Assembly (NCBI RefSeq): GCF_033949425.1
Contig: NZ_JAXAVX010000001.1
Span: 868,001-932,000 of the forward strand
Length of the DNA stretch: 64,000 bases
Reading direction: 5' to 3'
Source: Patulibacter brassicae
Lineage (GTDB): Bacteria; Actinomycetota; Thermoleophilia; Solirubrobacterales; Solirubrobacteraceae
The translations under genes and the position numbers were made by a program. Below, one piece after another: positions 47,592 through 56,771 of this stretch. Within the stretch, counting starts at the first letter, position 1, and each line of letters starts with the position of its first letter. The notes below the pieces were generated by a model. That model did not search any database and had not been told where the DNA came from. It saw only the letters and a program-made list of their open reading frames with translations.

Positions 47592-49412
47592 TCAGCGGCG
47601 GCGCTTGCGCTTCGGCGGCAGGTCGGTGATCGTGCCCTCCGCCACCTCGGCCGCGAACGCGACGGTCTCCGAGAGCGTCGGGTGCGCGTGGACGGTGAGG
47701 CCCAGGTCGCCCGCCTCCGCCCCCATCTCGAGCGCGAAGCCCGGCTCGGCGATGAGCTCGCCGGCGTTCGCGCCGACGATCCCGGCGCCCAGCACGCGGC
47801 GGCTCGCCGGGTCGACGAGGAGCTTCGTGCGGCCGCTCGGGCTCCCGGTCGAGAGCGCGCGACCGGACGCCGACCACGGGAAGAGCCCGACCTCGACGGT
47901 CCGGCCCTCCGCCTTCGCCTGCGTCTCGGTCAGGCCGACCCACGCGACCTCGGGGTCGGTGTAGGCGACCGACGGGATCCCGCGCGCGTCGAAGGCGACG
48001 TCCTCGCCCGCGATCACCTCGGCGGCGACCTTGCCCTCGTGGGCCGCCTTGTGGGCGAGCATCGGCTGCCCGACGACGTCGCCGATCGCGAAGACGTGCG
48101 GCACCTTCGTGCGCAGCTGGTCGTCGACCGGCACGAAGCCGCGCTCGTCGACCTCGACGCCGATCTCCTCCAGGCCGAGGCCCCGGCCGTTCGGCGCGCG
48201 TCCGACGGCGACGAGGACGCGATCGAAGGTCCCGCCGTCCTCCGCGTCGCCCCGCTCCCAGCGCACGGCGACGCCGTCCTCGCCGGCCTCCACGCTCGTG
48301 ACCCTCGTCGACAGGTGGATCGCGTCGTAGCGTTCCTCGATCCGCTTCTGGAGCGGCTTGACGAGGTCCTTGTCGGCCCCCGGGATGAGCTGGTCGGCCA
48401 TCTCCACGACGGTCACCGCCGCGCCGAGCGCGTCGTAGACCGTGGCCATCTCCAGGCCGATGATCCCGCCGCCGATGACGAGCAGCCGCTCGGGGACGTC
48501 CGCGAGCTCCAGGGCCCCGGTCGAGTCGATGATCCGCTCGTCGTCGGGCAGGTCCGGCAGCGCGATCGGCCGCGAGCCGGTGGCGACGATCAGGTGGTCG
48601 AAGGTCACCTCGGTCCCGCCGACGTCGAGCGCGTGCTCCTCCGTGACCCGCGCCTCGCCGGTGACGACGCGGACCTCGCGAGCCTTCGCCATCTGGGCCA
48701 GCCCACCGGTGAGCCGCTCGACGATCCCGTCCTTCCAGCCGCGCAGCGCGTCGAGGTCGACCTCGGGCTCACCGAACGCGATCCCGTGCTCGGCGGCGCC
48801 CTGGGCGTCGGTGAGGACCTTCGCGGCGTGCAGCAGCGCCTTGGACGGGATGCACCCGACGTTCAGGCACACGCCACCGAGGCGCTCGTCGCGCGTGACG
48901 AGCACGACGTCGAGGCCGAGGTCCGCGGCGCGGAAGGCCGCCGTGTAGCCGCCGACGCCCGAGCCCAGCACGACGACCTCGCCGTGCGTCTCGGCGCGGC
49001 GGGGGGCCTTGCCGGCCGCGGGCCGCTCCTTCGGCGCGTCCTCCGCGGCGGCGTCCCCGCCGGACGTCGGTGCCGCGTCGCCCGTCGTCGGCGCGGCCTG
49101 CGCCCGCTCGGTGGCCTCCGGCTTCGCGGCGTCCGACCCGGCGTCGTCGCCGCCCGCGCCGTCCTCGGCGTCGGCGGTCTCGACGACCGCGATCACGGTG
49201 CCCTCGGCGACCGTGTCGCCGACGGCGACCTTCAGCGCCTGGATCGTGCCGGCGACCGTGGAGGGGACCTCCATCGTCGCCTTGTCGGACTCGAGGACGA
49301 CCAGCGGGTCCTCGAGCGCCACCTCGTCGCCCTCGGCGACGAGCAGCTCGATCACCGGGACGTCCTCGAAGTCCCCGATGTCGGGGACGGTGACCTCGCG
49401 GGTCTGGCTCAT
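47592..49412 (-). CDS. lpdA: dihydrolipoyl dehydrogenase (E3) with N-terminal lipoyl domain
   Basis: Protein of 606 residues. Residues 1-80 are a lipoyl domain with the lipoylated Lys in VLESDKATMEV. An Ala/Glu linker follows, then the flavoprotein from about 140: FAD motif VVLGSGVGGYTAAFRAADLG, redox disulfide GVCLNVGCIPSKALL, NAD motif LLVIGGGIIGLEMATVYDALG, and the C-terminal HAHPTLSETV with catalytic His-Glu. It reoxidises dihydrolipoamide for the pyruvate dehydrogenase complex. It follows the E2 gene 49 bases downstream in the aceE-E2-E3 operon. Confidence 0.95.
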   Translation of the reverse strand: MSQTREVTVPDIGDFEDVPVIELLVAEGDEVALEDPLVVLESDKATMEVPSTVAGTIQALKVAVGDTVAEGTVIAVVETADAEDGAGGDDAGSDAAKPEATERAQAAPTTGDAAPTSGGDAAAEDAPKERPAAGKAPRRAETHGEVVVLGSGVGGYTAAFRAADLGLDVVLVTRDERLGGVCLNVGCIPSKALLHAAKVLTDAQGAAEHGIAFGEPEVDLDALRGWKDGIVERLTGGLAQMAKAREVRVVTGEARVTEEHALDVGGTEVTFDHLIVATGSRPIALPDLPDDERIIDSTGALELADVPERLLVIGGGIIGLEMATVYDALGAAVTVVEMADQLIPGADKDLVKPLQKRIEERYDAIHLSTRVTSVEAGEDGVAVRWERGDAEDGGTFDRVLVAVGRAPNGRGLGLEEIGVEVDERGFVPVDDQLRTKVPHVFAIGDVVGQPMLAHKAAHEGKVAAEVIAGEDVAFDARGIPSVAYTDPEVAWVGLTETQAKAEGRTVEVGLFPWSASGRALSTGSPSGRTKLLVDPASRRVLGAGIVGANAGELIAEPGFALEMGAEAGDLGLTVHAHPTLSETVAFAAEVAEGTITDLPPKRKRRR

Positions 49413-49461
49413 CGCGGCGCTCCGCTGTCGTGGGTCGTGGTCGTCGTCATCGTCGGGCGCC

Positions 49462-50865
49462 TCACAGCAGCACCCGCCGCAGGTCGCCGAGCACCTGCGC
49501 GAGGTGCACGCAGAAGCGGGCCGCCAGCGCGCCGTCGATGACGCGGTGGTCGTAGGAGAGCGACAGCGGCAGCATGAGCCGCGGCTGGAACGCGCTGCCG
49601 TCCCAGACCGGCTTGGTGACCGACCGGGTCACGCCGAGGATCGCCACCTCGGGCGCGTTGATGATCGGGGTGAACACCGTGCCGCCGATCCCGCCGAGGC
49701 TCGAGATCGAGAACGTGCCGCCGCTCATGTCGCCGGGCGAGAGCTTGCCGGCCCGGGCCTTGCCGGAGAGCTCCGTGAGCTCCTCGGCGAGCTGCAGGAT
49801 CCCCTTGCGGTCGACGTCGCGGATGACCGGGACGACGAGGCCGTTGGGGGTGTCGGCCGCGAAGCCGAGGTGGTGGTACTTCCGCAGGACGAGCTCGTCC
49901 CCGTCGAGCGAGCTGTTCAGCCGCGGGAACGCGTGCAGCGACGCCGAGACCGCCTTCAGCAGCAGGGCGACCATCGTCACCTTGACGTCGGACTGCTCGC
50001 CGTTCAGGCGCTTGCGGAACGCCTCGAGCTCGGTGATGTCCGCCTCGTCGCTGTGGGTGACGTGCGGGATCCGGACCCAGTTGCGCGCGAGGTTGGCCCC
50101 CGAGAGCCGCTGGATCTTCGTCAGCGGGATCCGCTCGACCTCGCCGAACTTCTCGAAGTTCACCTTCGGCCACGGCGCGAGGCCGAGGTCGCTGCCCGCG
50201 GCGACGGTCGGCGGGGTGGCCGGCGTCTCGTCGGCGGCGTGCGGGTGCGTCGCGGCCTCCTCGACGTCCTCGCGCGTGATCCGGCCGTTGCGGCCCGTGC
50301 CGGCGACGGCGCGCAGGTCCACGCCGCGCAGGCGCGCCAGCCGCCGGACCGTCGGGCTCGCGTAGACCGGGCCGTCGTCGGAGGCCGGCGCGTAGGCGCG
50401 GCCGCCGCGCGGCTGCTCGCCGCCGGGTGCCGGGGAGCGCACCGGGGTGGCGTCCCTGGCCGCCTCCGCGGACCCCTCGGCCCGTCCGGAGGACGCTCCG
50501 CCGCCCTGCGCGTCGCCACCGGCGGAGCGCTGCGCGCTCCCGCCGGAGCCGGTCGCCTCGCCGGCGGAGGAGCCCTGCTCGGCGTCGCCCGCGGAGGCCT
50601 CCGGATGGTCGCCGGCCCCACCGCCGTCGGCGTCGATCACCGCGATGACCGTGCCCTCGGCGACGGTGTCCCCGACGGCGACCTTCAGCTCCTTCACGGT
50701 GCCGGCGGCGCTCGACGGGACCTCCATCGTCGCCTTGTCCGACTCGAGGACGACGAGCGGGTCCTCCTCGGCCACGGTGTCGCCGACCGACACGAGCAGC
50801 TCGATGACCGGCACGTCCTCGAAGTCCCCGATGTCGGGGACCTTCACCTCGCTCAGCGTCGCCAC
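49462..50865 (-). CDS. aceF: dihydrolipoamide acetyltransferase (pyruvate dehydrogenase E2)
   Basis: Protein of 467 residues: one lipoyl domain (1-80, Lys in LESDKATMEVPS), a Ser/Gly/Ala-rich linker, a peripheral-subunit-binding domain (YASPTVRRLARLRGVDLRAVAGTGRNGRITREDVE), and the catalytic domain. The catalytic domain begins near KVNFEKFGEVERIPLTKIQRLSGANLARNW and ends with the active-site motif LSYDHRVIDGALAARF. GTG at 50865 follows GGAGG and overlaps the E1 tail by 13 bases. It transfers acetyl groups to CoA. Confidence 0.94.
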   Translation of the reverse strand: MATLSEVKVPDIGDFEDVPVIELLVSVGDTVAEEDPLVVLESDKATMEVPSSAAGTVKELKVAVGDTVAEGTVIAVIDADGGGAGDHPEASAGDAEQGSSAGEATGSGGSAQRSAGGDAQGGGASSGRAEGSAEAARDATPVRSPAPGGEQPRGGRAYAPASDDGPVYASPTVRRLARLRGVDLRAVAGTGRNGRITREDVEEAATHPHAADETPATPPTVAAGSDLGLAPWPKVNFEKFGEVERIPLTKIQRLSGANLARNWVRIPHVTHSDEADITELEAFRKRLNGEQSDVKVTMVALLLKAVSASLHAFPRLNSSLDGDELVLRKYHHLGFAADTPNGLVVPVIRDVDRKGILQLAEELTELSGKARAGKLSPGDMSGGTFSISSLGGIGGTVFTPIINAPEVAILGVTRSVTKPVWDGSAFQPRLMLPLSLSYDHRVIDGALAARFCVHLAQVLGDLRRVLL

Positions 50866-53633
50866 GGTGCCTCCACGTCGGTGTCGATCTCGTACTGCTC
50901 GATGGCCTGCTGCGCGTCCTCGGCCCGGCCGAGCGCGTGCAGGGTGGCGACCACCACGTGGTGGCGGTCGACCTCGAAGAACCGGCGCAGCGCGCGGCGG
51001 TAGTCCGAGCGACCGAAGCCGTCGGTGCCCAGGACGACGTACTCGCCGGGGATCCACGGCCGGACCTGCTCGGCGACCGCCCGCACGTAGTCCGTGGCGG
51101 CGATCACCGGCACGCCGTCGCGCTCGTCGTCGCCGGCGAGCGCGCTGGTGACGAACGGCACCTCGGGCTCCGCGGTCGGATGCAGGCGGTTGCGCCGCTC
51201 GACCGCCTGGCCGTCGCGGGCGAGCTCGCTGAACGACGTCACGCTGAAGACGTCGGCCTCCACCCCCCAGCCCTCCCGCAGGAGCTGCGCGCCCGCGAGG
51301 ACCTCGCGGAGGATCGTGCCGGAGCCGAGCAGCCGCACGTCGGGCGTGCGCTCCTCCTCGACCTCCTCGGGCGGGGTCCCCTGCGGCGGGCCCTGCTCGT
51401 CGTCCTCGTGGCTCGTGGCCTCGGCCTCGGCGAACGGCGCGCCGGCGGCGTGGACCCGGTGGACGCCCTTGAGGATCCCCTCGATCGAGCCCTCCGGCAG
51501 CGCGGGCTGCCGGTAGTTCTCGTTCATCACGGTGAGGTAGTAGAAGACGTCCTCCTGCTCGGCGACCATCCGCCGCAGGCCGTCGTGGACGATCACCGCC
51601 AGCTCGTACCCGTAGGCCGGGTCGTAGGCGACGCAGTTCGGGATCAGGGCGGCCTGCAGGTGGCTGTGGCCGTCCTCGTGCTGGAGGCCCTCGCCGTTGA
51701 GGGTCGTGCGCCCGGCGGTGCCGCCGATGAGGAACCCCCGCGCGCGGCTGTCGCCGGCCGCCCAGGCGAGGTCGCCGACCCGCTGGAACCCGAACATCGA
51801 GTAGTAGACGTAGAACGGGATCATCGGGACGCCGTGGTTGGAGTACGACGTCGCCGCGGCGATCCAGGACGACATCGCGCCCGGCTCGTTGATCCCCTCC
51901 TGGAGGATCTGGCCCTGGCGGTCCTCCCGGTAGAACATGAGCTGCTCGGAGTCCTCGGGCTGGTAGAGTTGCCCGACCTGGGAGTAGATCCCGAGCTGGC
52001 GGAACATCCCCTCCATGCCGAACGTCCGCGACTCGTCGGGGACGATCGGGACGATGTGCTTCTTCAGCGCCTTGTCGCGCAGGAGCGCCGACAGCACGCG
52101 GACGAAGACCATCGTCGTCGAGACCTCGCGGTCCGCGGAGCCGTCGAGGACGCTGCGGAAGACCTCGAGGTCGGGCACCGGCAGCGCCTCGGCCTGCGTC
52201 CGGCGCGCCGGGAGGCTGCCGCCGAGCGCCTCGCGCTGCTCGCGCAGGAAGGTCATCTCCGGGCTGTCGTCCGGCGGCTTCTTGAACGCGGCCCGCTCGA
52301 CCTCGGCGTCGGAGAGCTCCAGCCCGAACCGCTCGCGGAAGGTGAAGAGGACCTCCTCGGTCATCTTCTTCTGCTGGTGGGTGATGTTCTGGCCCTCGCC
52401 GGAGGCCCCCATCCCGTAGCCCTTGATGGTCTTCGCGAGGATCACCGTGGGCTGACCCTCGTGGGCGCGGGCCGCGGCGTACGCGGCGTACACCTTCGAG
52501 GGGTCGTGGCCGCCGCGGTTCAGGGCCCAGACCTCCTCGTCGGACCAGTCCTCCACCATCTTCGCCGTCTCGGGGCGCTTGCCGAAGAAGTGCTCGCGGA
52601 CGTAGGCGCCGTCGCGGGACTTCAGCGCCTGGTACTCGCCGTCGACCGTCTCCTCCATGACCTCCACGAGGTGCCCCTCGTCGTCGGCCGCCAGGAGCGG
52701 GTCCCAGCGGGAGCCCCAGACGACCTTGATGACGTTCCAGCCCGCGCCGCGGAACTCGGCCTCGAGCTCCTGCACGATCTTGCCGTTGCCGCGGACCGGC
52801 CCGTCGAGGCGCTGCAGGTTGCAGTTGACGACGAACGTCAGGTTGTCGAGCTTCTCGCGCCCGGCCATCCCGATCGCGCCCATCGACTCGGGCTCGTCCA
52901 TCTCGCCGTCGCCGCAGAAGACCCAGACGTCGCGGTCGGCGCACTGGCTCATGCCGCGGCCCTGGAGGTACTTCATGAACCGCGCCTGGTAGATCGCCAT
53001 GATCGGCCCGAGGCCCATCGACACCGTCGGGAACTGCCAGAAGTCCGGCATGAGCCACGGGTGCGGATAGGACGAGAGGCCGCGAGCGTCGCCGCCGACC
53101 CGGGCGGGCACGCCGAGGCCGGACGCGCCGGACTCCTGCCGGAAGTTCCGCAGCTGGTCCTCGGTGATCCGGCCCTCGAGGTACGCGCGGGCGTAGATGC
53201 CGGGCGAGCTGTGGCCCTGGACGTAGACGAGGTCGCCGCCGTGCTCCTCGCTCGGCGCCCGCCAGAAGTGGTTGAAGCCGACCTCGTAGAGCGTCGCGGC
53301 GGACTGGAAGCTCGCGATGTGCCCGCCGAGCTCGGAGGACTCCTTGTTCGCCTGCAGCACCGTGGCCAGCGCGTTCCAGCGCACGAGCGAGCGGAGCCGC
53401 CGCTCGACGCCCTGGTCGGTGTCGGGCTCGGCCTGCTGGTCGGCCGGGATCGTGTTGACGTACGGGGTCGTGCCGTGCAGCGACGCGGTCACCCCGCGTC
53501 GCGAGGCCCGCGCGACGAGCTGCTCCAGCAGCGCCTCGGCGCGCTCGGGTCCGTCGTGGTCGAGCACCGCATCGAGCGACTCGAGCCATTCCTGGGTCTC
53601 GGCGGGATCGGGATCGGGGGGCGTCTCGGCCAT
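50853..53633 (-). CDS. aceE: pyruvate dehydrogenase E1 component (homodimeric)
   Basis: Protein of 926 residues of the AceE type. Thiamine-diphosphate motif: GDGEMDEPESMGAIGMAGREKLDNLTFVVNCN. Other marks are VYVQGHSSPGIYARAYLEGRI, KTIKGYGMGASGEGQNITHQ, VPIVPDESRTFGMEGMFRQLGIYS, and the C-terminal VLGTDGFGRSDYRRALRRFFEVD. An acidic insert of about 30 residues (EATSHEDDEQGPPQGTPPEEVEEE) precedes the last domain (DVRLLGSGTILREV), where most homologues have a short linker. It decarboxylates pyruvate and acetylates the lipoyl groups. First gene of the operon. Confidence 0.95.
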   Translation of the reverse strand: MAETPPDPDPAETQEWLESLDAVLDHDGPERAEALLEQLVARASRRGVTASLHGTTPYVNTIPADQQAEPDTDQGVERRLRSLVRWNALATVLQANKESSELGGHIASFQSAATLYEVGFNHFWRAPSEEHGGDLVYVQGHSSPGIYARAYLEGRITEDQLRNFRQESGASGLGVPARVGGDARGLSSYPHPWLMPDFWQFPTVSMGLGPIMAIYQARFMKYLQGRGMSQCADRDVWVFCGDGEMDEPESMGAIGMAGREKLDNLTFVVNCNLQRLDGPVRGNGKIVQELEAEFRGAGWNVIKVVWGSRWDPLLAADDEGHLVEVMEETVDGEYQALKSRDGAYVREHFFGKRPETAKMVEDWSDEEVWALNRGGHDPSKVYAAYAAARAHEGQPTVILAKTIKGYGMGASGEGQNITHQQKKMTEEVLFTFRERFGLELSDAEVERAAFKKPPDDSPEMTFLREQREALGGSLPARRTQAEALPVPDLEVFRSVLDGSADREVSTTMVFVRVLSALLRDKALKKHIVPIVPDESRTFGMEGMFRQLGIYSQVGQLYQPEDSEQLMFYREDRQGQILQEGINEPGAMSSWIAAATSYSNHGVPMIPFYVYYSMFGFQRVGDLAWAAGDSRARGFLIGGTAGRTTLNGEGLQHEDGHSHLQAALIPNCVAYDPAYGYELAVIVHDGLRRMVAEQEDVFYYLTVMNENYRQPALPEGSIEGILKGVHRVHAAGAPFAEAEATSHEDDEQGPPQGTPPEEVEEERTPDVRLLGSGTILREVLAGAQLLREGWGVEADVFSVTSFSELARDGQAVERRNRLHPTAEPEVPFVTSALAGDDERDGVPVIAATDYVRAVAEQVRPWIPGEYVVLGTDGFGRSDYRRALRRFFEVDRHHVVVATLHALGRAEDAQQAIEQYEIDTDVEAPWRR

Positions 53634-54049
53634 GGCTCCTCGTGGACGGCGGGGTGGTGCCCGGCACCGCGACGGCGACCTCCGCCTCCGCGGATCCCGG
53701 GGCGCGTCCGTCCCAGCATCGCACGGCGGTCCGGTCGCTGTTGCCACACTAGTATGCAAGTGCGCCCGGGTCACCCCCTGACCGGGTGGTTCGCCACGGA
53801 GGGACGGGGATCTCGCGGGCTCGGCGCGCGGCGCCGCTCCACCCTGGGGTCCTCCGTCGCGATGGCCCGCGCCGGCCACCTGCGGGCCGCCGTGTGGCCC
53901 CGCCCCTCCCGTCCGTCGTCGGCATGTGACCGGGGGCGTGGACGCCCTGTCCTGGCGCGGAGACGCTCATCAGGACACCGGGCCGGCCCGGCCGGGCGCG
54001 GGGGGCGCGCGGCGGGACGGTCGCTCATCCACGCCGAGAGGACCGATCC
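53634..54049. promoter_or_regulatory. divergent promoter region of aceE and acyl-CoA synthetase
   Basis: The 416-base gap contains an AT-rich patch at 53741-53759 where TTGC-N11-GCAA surrounds ACTAGT, about 110 bases upstream of aceE; it may be promoter plus operator. Nearer the synthetase, TGTCCTG (53948-53954) and CAGGACA (53971-53977) form a 7-bp dyad with a 16-base spacer. No gene is evident. Confidence 0.4.
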
Positions 54050-55927
54050 ATGACGACGACCAGCCCCGCCCTGCCCGACGCCAGCGACGCCGTGGCACGC
54101 GTGCAGGCCCTTCCCTCGTTCTGCGCGGGATTCCAGGCGATCGTCGCCGAGCGTGGGGGCGACGTGGCGCTGCGCACCGTGGGCGGCGCGATCGAGATCA
54201 CATGGGCGACCTTCGGCGAGCGCGTGCGGGCGCTCGCGGCGGGCCTCGCCGGCCTCGGCGTCGAGCGCGGCGACACGGTCGGCGTGATGCTCGTCAACCG
54301 GCCCGAGTTCCACCTCGTGGACACCGCGGCGCTGCACCTCGGCGCGACGCCGTTCTCGATCTACAACTCGTCCTCGCCGGACCAGATGCTCCACCTGTTC
54401 GGCAACGCGGGCAACCGCGTCGTGGTCACGGAGCGGGCCTTCCTCGACCGGATCCTCGCCGTTCGCGGGCAGACGGCGATCGAGCACGTCGTGGTCGTCG
54501 ACGCCGCCGACGGGCAGGAGGACGTGCTCTCGCTCGACGCGCTCGAGGCGACCGCCCCGCCGGCCGGCTTCGACTTCGACGCCACCTGGGGCGCCGTGAC
54601 GCGCGACGACGTCGCGACGCTCATCTACACGTCCGGCACGACGGGCCCGCCGAAGGGCGTCGAGCTCACGCACGGCAGCCTGCTGGCCGAGATCGAGGCG
54701 ACGCTCCAGATCCTGCCCGTCGTCCCGGGCGACCGGATCCCGTCCTACCTGCCCTCCGCGCACATCGCCGACCGCTGGATCGGGCACTACACGATGCTCG
54801 TCCTCGGGCTCCAGATCACGTCGGTCCCCGACCCGCGCCAGGTCGCCGGCGCGCTGGCCGACGTCCGTCCGACCGTCTGGGGCGCGGTCCCGCGCGTGTG
54901 GGAGAAGCTGAAGGCCGGCATCGAGGCGAAGATCGCCGGCGAGCCCGACGAGACCCGGCGCCAGGGCATGCAGTGGGCGATCGGGGTCGGCCAGCGGAAG
55001 GTCGCCGCCGAGCAGGCGGCGATCACGGGCACCGGCCCCGGTCCCGACGAGGCGCTGCTGGCCGAGTACGCGAAGGCCGACGAGCTCGTCCTGAGCAAGC
55101 TCCGCGCGGCGATCGGCCTGGATCAGGTCCGCTGGTCGGTCTCGGGTGCCGCCCCGATCCCGCAGGAGGTGCTCGTCTTCTTCGGCGCCATCGGGATCCC
55201 GATCTGCGAGCTCTGGGGCATGTCGGAGCTCTCCTGCTGCGCGGCGATCAACCCGCCGGAGCGGGTGAAGATCGGCACGGTCGGCCCGCCGGTGCCGGGC
55301 CTCGAGGTCCGCCTCGACGACGACGGCGAGGTCCTCGTGAAGGGCCCGACGGTCATGCGCGGCTACCGCAACCAGCCCGACAAGACCGCGAAGACGTTCA
55401 CAGCGGACGGCTGGCTGCGGACCGGGGACGTCGGCGCGATCGACGACGAGGGCTACCTCACCCTCATCGATCGCAAGAAGGAGCTCATGATCAACGCGGC
55501 CGGCAAGAACATGTCGCCCGCGAACATCGAGCAGGCGATCAAGGCCTCGAGCCCGCTGATCGGCCAGGCCGTCGCGATCGGCGACGCCCGGCCCTACAAC
55601 GTGGCCCTCATCGTGCTCGACCCCGACGTCGGCGCGGTCCACGCCGAGCAGGCGGGGCTCCCCGACGGCAGCGCCGCCACCCTCGCGGCGGACCCGGGCG
55701 TGCGCGCCGCGGTCGCGGCCGGGGTCGCCGCGGCCAACGAGCAGCTCTCGCGCGTGGAGCAGATCAAGCGGTTCCGGATCCTCGCCGTCGACTGGGAGCC
55801 GGCCGGCGACGAGCTGACCCCGACGTCGAAGCTCAAGCGCAAGCCGATCGCCGAGAAGTACGCGGCGGAGATCGAGGCGCTCTACGGCGACGACGCGTCG
55901 CAGTGGCAGGAGCCCGCGGCCGGCTGA
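54050..55927 (+). CDS. long-chain-fatty-acid-CoA ligase (AMP-binding)
   Basis: ANL-superfamily enzyme of 625 residues. P-loop LIYTSGTTGPPKGVELTHGS, core VSGAAPIPQEVLVFFGAIGIPICELWGMSE, Asp in TGDVGAIDDEGYLTLIDRKKELMINAAGKNMSPANIE, and a final Lys in PTSKLKRKPIAEKY. The substrate is probably a long-chain fatty acid, feeding the acyl-CoA dehydrogenases in the window. A GAGAGGA ribosome site precedes the ATG. Confidence 0.93.
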   Translation: MTTTSPALPDASDAVARVQALPSFCAGFQAIVAERGGDVALRTVGGAIEITWATFGERVRALAAGLAGLGVERGDTVGVMLVNRPEFHLVDTAALHLGATPFSIYNSSSPDQMLHLFGNAGNRVVVTERAFLDRILAVRGQTAIEHVVVVDAADGQEDVLSLDALEATAPPAGFDFDATWGAVTRDDVATLIYTSGTTGPPKGVELTHGSLLAEIEATLQILPVVPGDRIPSYLPSAHIADRWIGHYTMLVLGLQITSVPDPRQVAGALADVRPTVWGAVPRVWEKLKAGIEAKIAGEPDETRRQGMQWAIGVGQRKVAAEQAAITGTGPGPDEALLAEYAKADELVLSKLRAAIGLDQVRWSVSGAAPIPQEVLVFFGAIGIPICELWGMSELSCCAAINPPERVKIGTVGPPVPGLEVRLDDDGEVLVKGPTVMRGYRNQPDKTAKTFTADGWLRTGDVGAIDDEGYLTLIDRKKELMINAAGKNMSPANIEQAIKASSPLIGQAVAIGDARPYNVALIVLDPDVGAVHAEQAGLPDGSAATLAADPGVRAAVAAGVAAANEQLSRVEQIKRFRILAVDWEPAGDELTPTSKLKRKPIAEKYAAEIEALYGDDASQWQEPAAG

Positions 55928-55995
55928 TCCCGGGCCGCGCCCGTCCGGGCGCCAGGAACGTGGCCGCGATCGGCGGCGGTCGGCATGCTGGGCGC

Positions 55996-56700
55996 ATGAC
56001 GACCGTCGCCCGCCACGTCCGCTTCACCGCTCGCGCCGGCCAGGGAGGCTCGCTCGCCGACGCGCTGCTGGCCGCCGCCGCCGGGATGCGCAGCACCCCC
56101 GGCTGCCTGCGCTGGATCGTCTCGCGCGGCGCGCAGGAGCCCGACGTCGTGGTCGTCGAGGAGCTCTGGCGCGACGCCGACCACCTCGCCGCGGCCGAGG
56201 ACGGCCTCCAGGAGGACGAGTCGGTCCGGGAGGTGCTCGCGCTGCTGGATCCCGCGACCCCGCCGCAGCGGATCGACCTGGAGCCGCTCGGCGGCGTCGG
56301 GCACCTGCCGGCCGCGCCCGACGGGGTGACGCTGCTGCACCTCGACGACGCCGAGGACAAGGCGCCGGGCTTCGAAATGGGCGACGTCGGCGCGGCGCGG
56401 TTCCCGACCGGCGAGCTCGGGCTCGGACAGACCGGCGTCGCGCTGCACTCGATGAAGCCGGGACGCCGTCACCCGTTCGGGCACCAGCACGGCGAGGCCG
56501 AGGAGCTCTACGTCGTGCTCGCGGGCAGCGGCCGGGCGAAGCTCGACGACGAGGTCGTCGAGCTCGGCGAGCGCGACGCGCTGCGCGTCGGTCCGCGGGT
56601 GACGCGCGCCTTCGAGGGCGGGCCGGAGGGCCTGGAGCTGCTCGTCGTGGGTCCGCGGCGCGAGGGCGACGGCGAGGTGCTGCCCGGCTGGTGGAGCTGA
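55996..56700 (+). CDS. antibiotic-biosynthesis-monooxygenase (ABM) + cupin fusion protein
   Basis: Protein of 234 residues. Residues 1-90 look like an ABM ferredoxin-like domain (VARHVRFTARAGQGGSLADALLAAAAGMRSTPGCLRWIVSRG...VVVEELWRDADHLAAA). Residues 110-225 are a cupin (GVALHSMKPGRRHPFGHQHGEAEELYVVLAGSGRAKLDDEVVEL, His/Glu metal site intact). ABM domains oxidise quinol-like compounds without cofactors, or are regulatory. The fusion is unusual. It is 69 bases behind the acyl-CoA synthetase. Confidence 0.78.
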   Translation: MTTVARHVRFTARAGQGGSLADALLAAAAGMRSTPGCLRWIVSRGAQEPDVVVVEELWRDADHLAAAEDGLQEDESVREVLALLDPATPPQRIDLEPLGGVGHLPAAPDGVTLLHLDDAEDKAPGFEMGDVGAARFPTGELGLGQTGVALHSMKPGRRHPFGHQHGEAEELYVVLAGSGRAKLDDEVVELGERDALRVGPRVTRAFEGGPEGLELLVVGPRREGDGEVLPGWWS

Positions 56701-56730
56701 GCGCCGGCCCCGGGAAGGCCGGTCGGGCGA

Positions 56731-56760
56731 TCCGGCCCCCGCGGTCCGCGGGGGACCGGA
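56731..56760. terminator. hairpin between convergent genes
   Basis: A 9-bp stem (CCCCCGCGG / CCGCGGGGG) around one T, extended by TCCGG/CCGGA with a bulged A. It lies between the ABM-cupin and sulfurtransferase tails. Confidence 0.6.
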
Positions 56761-56771
56761 CCGCTCGCGCC

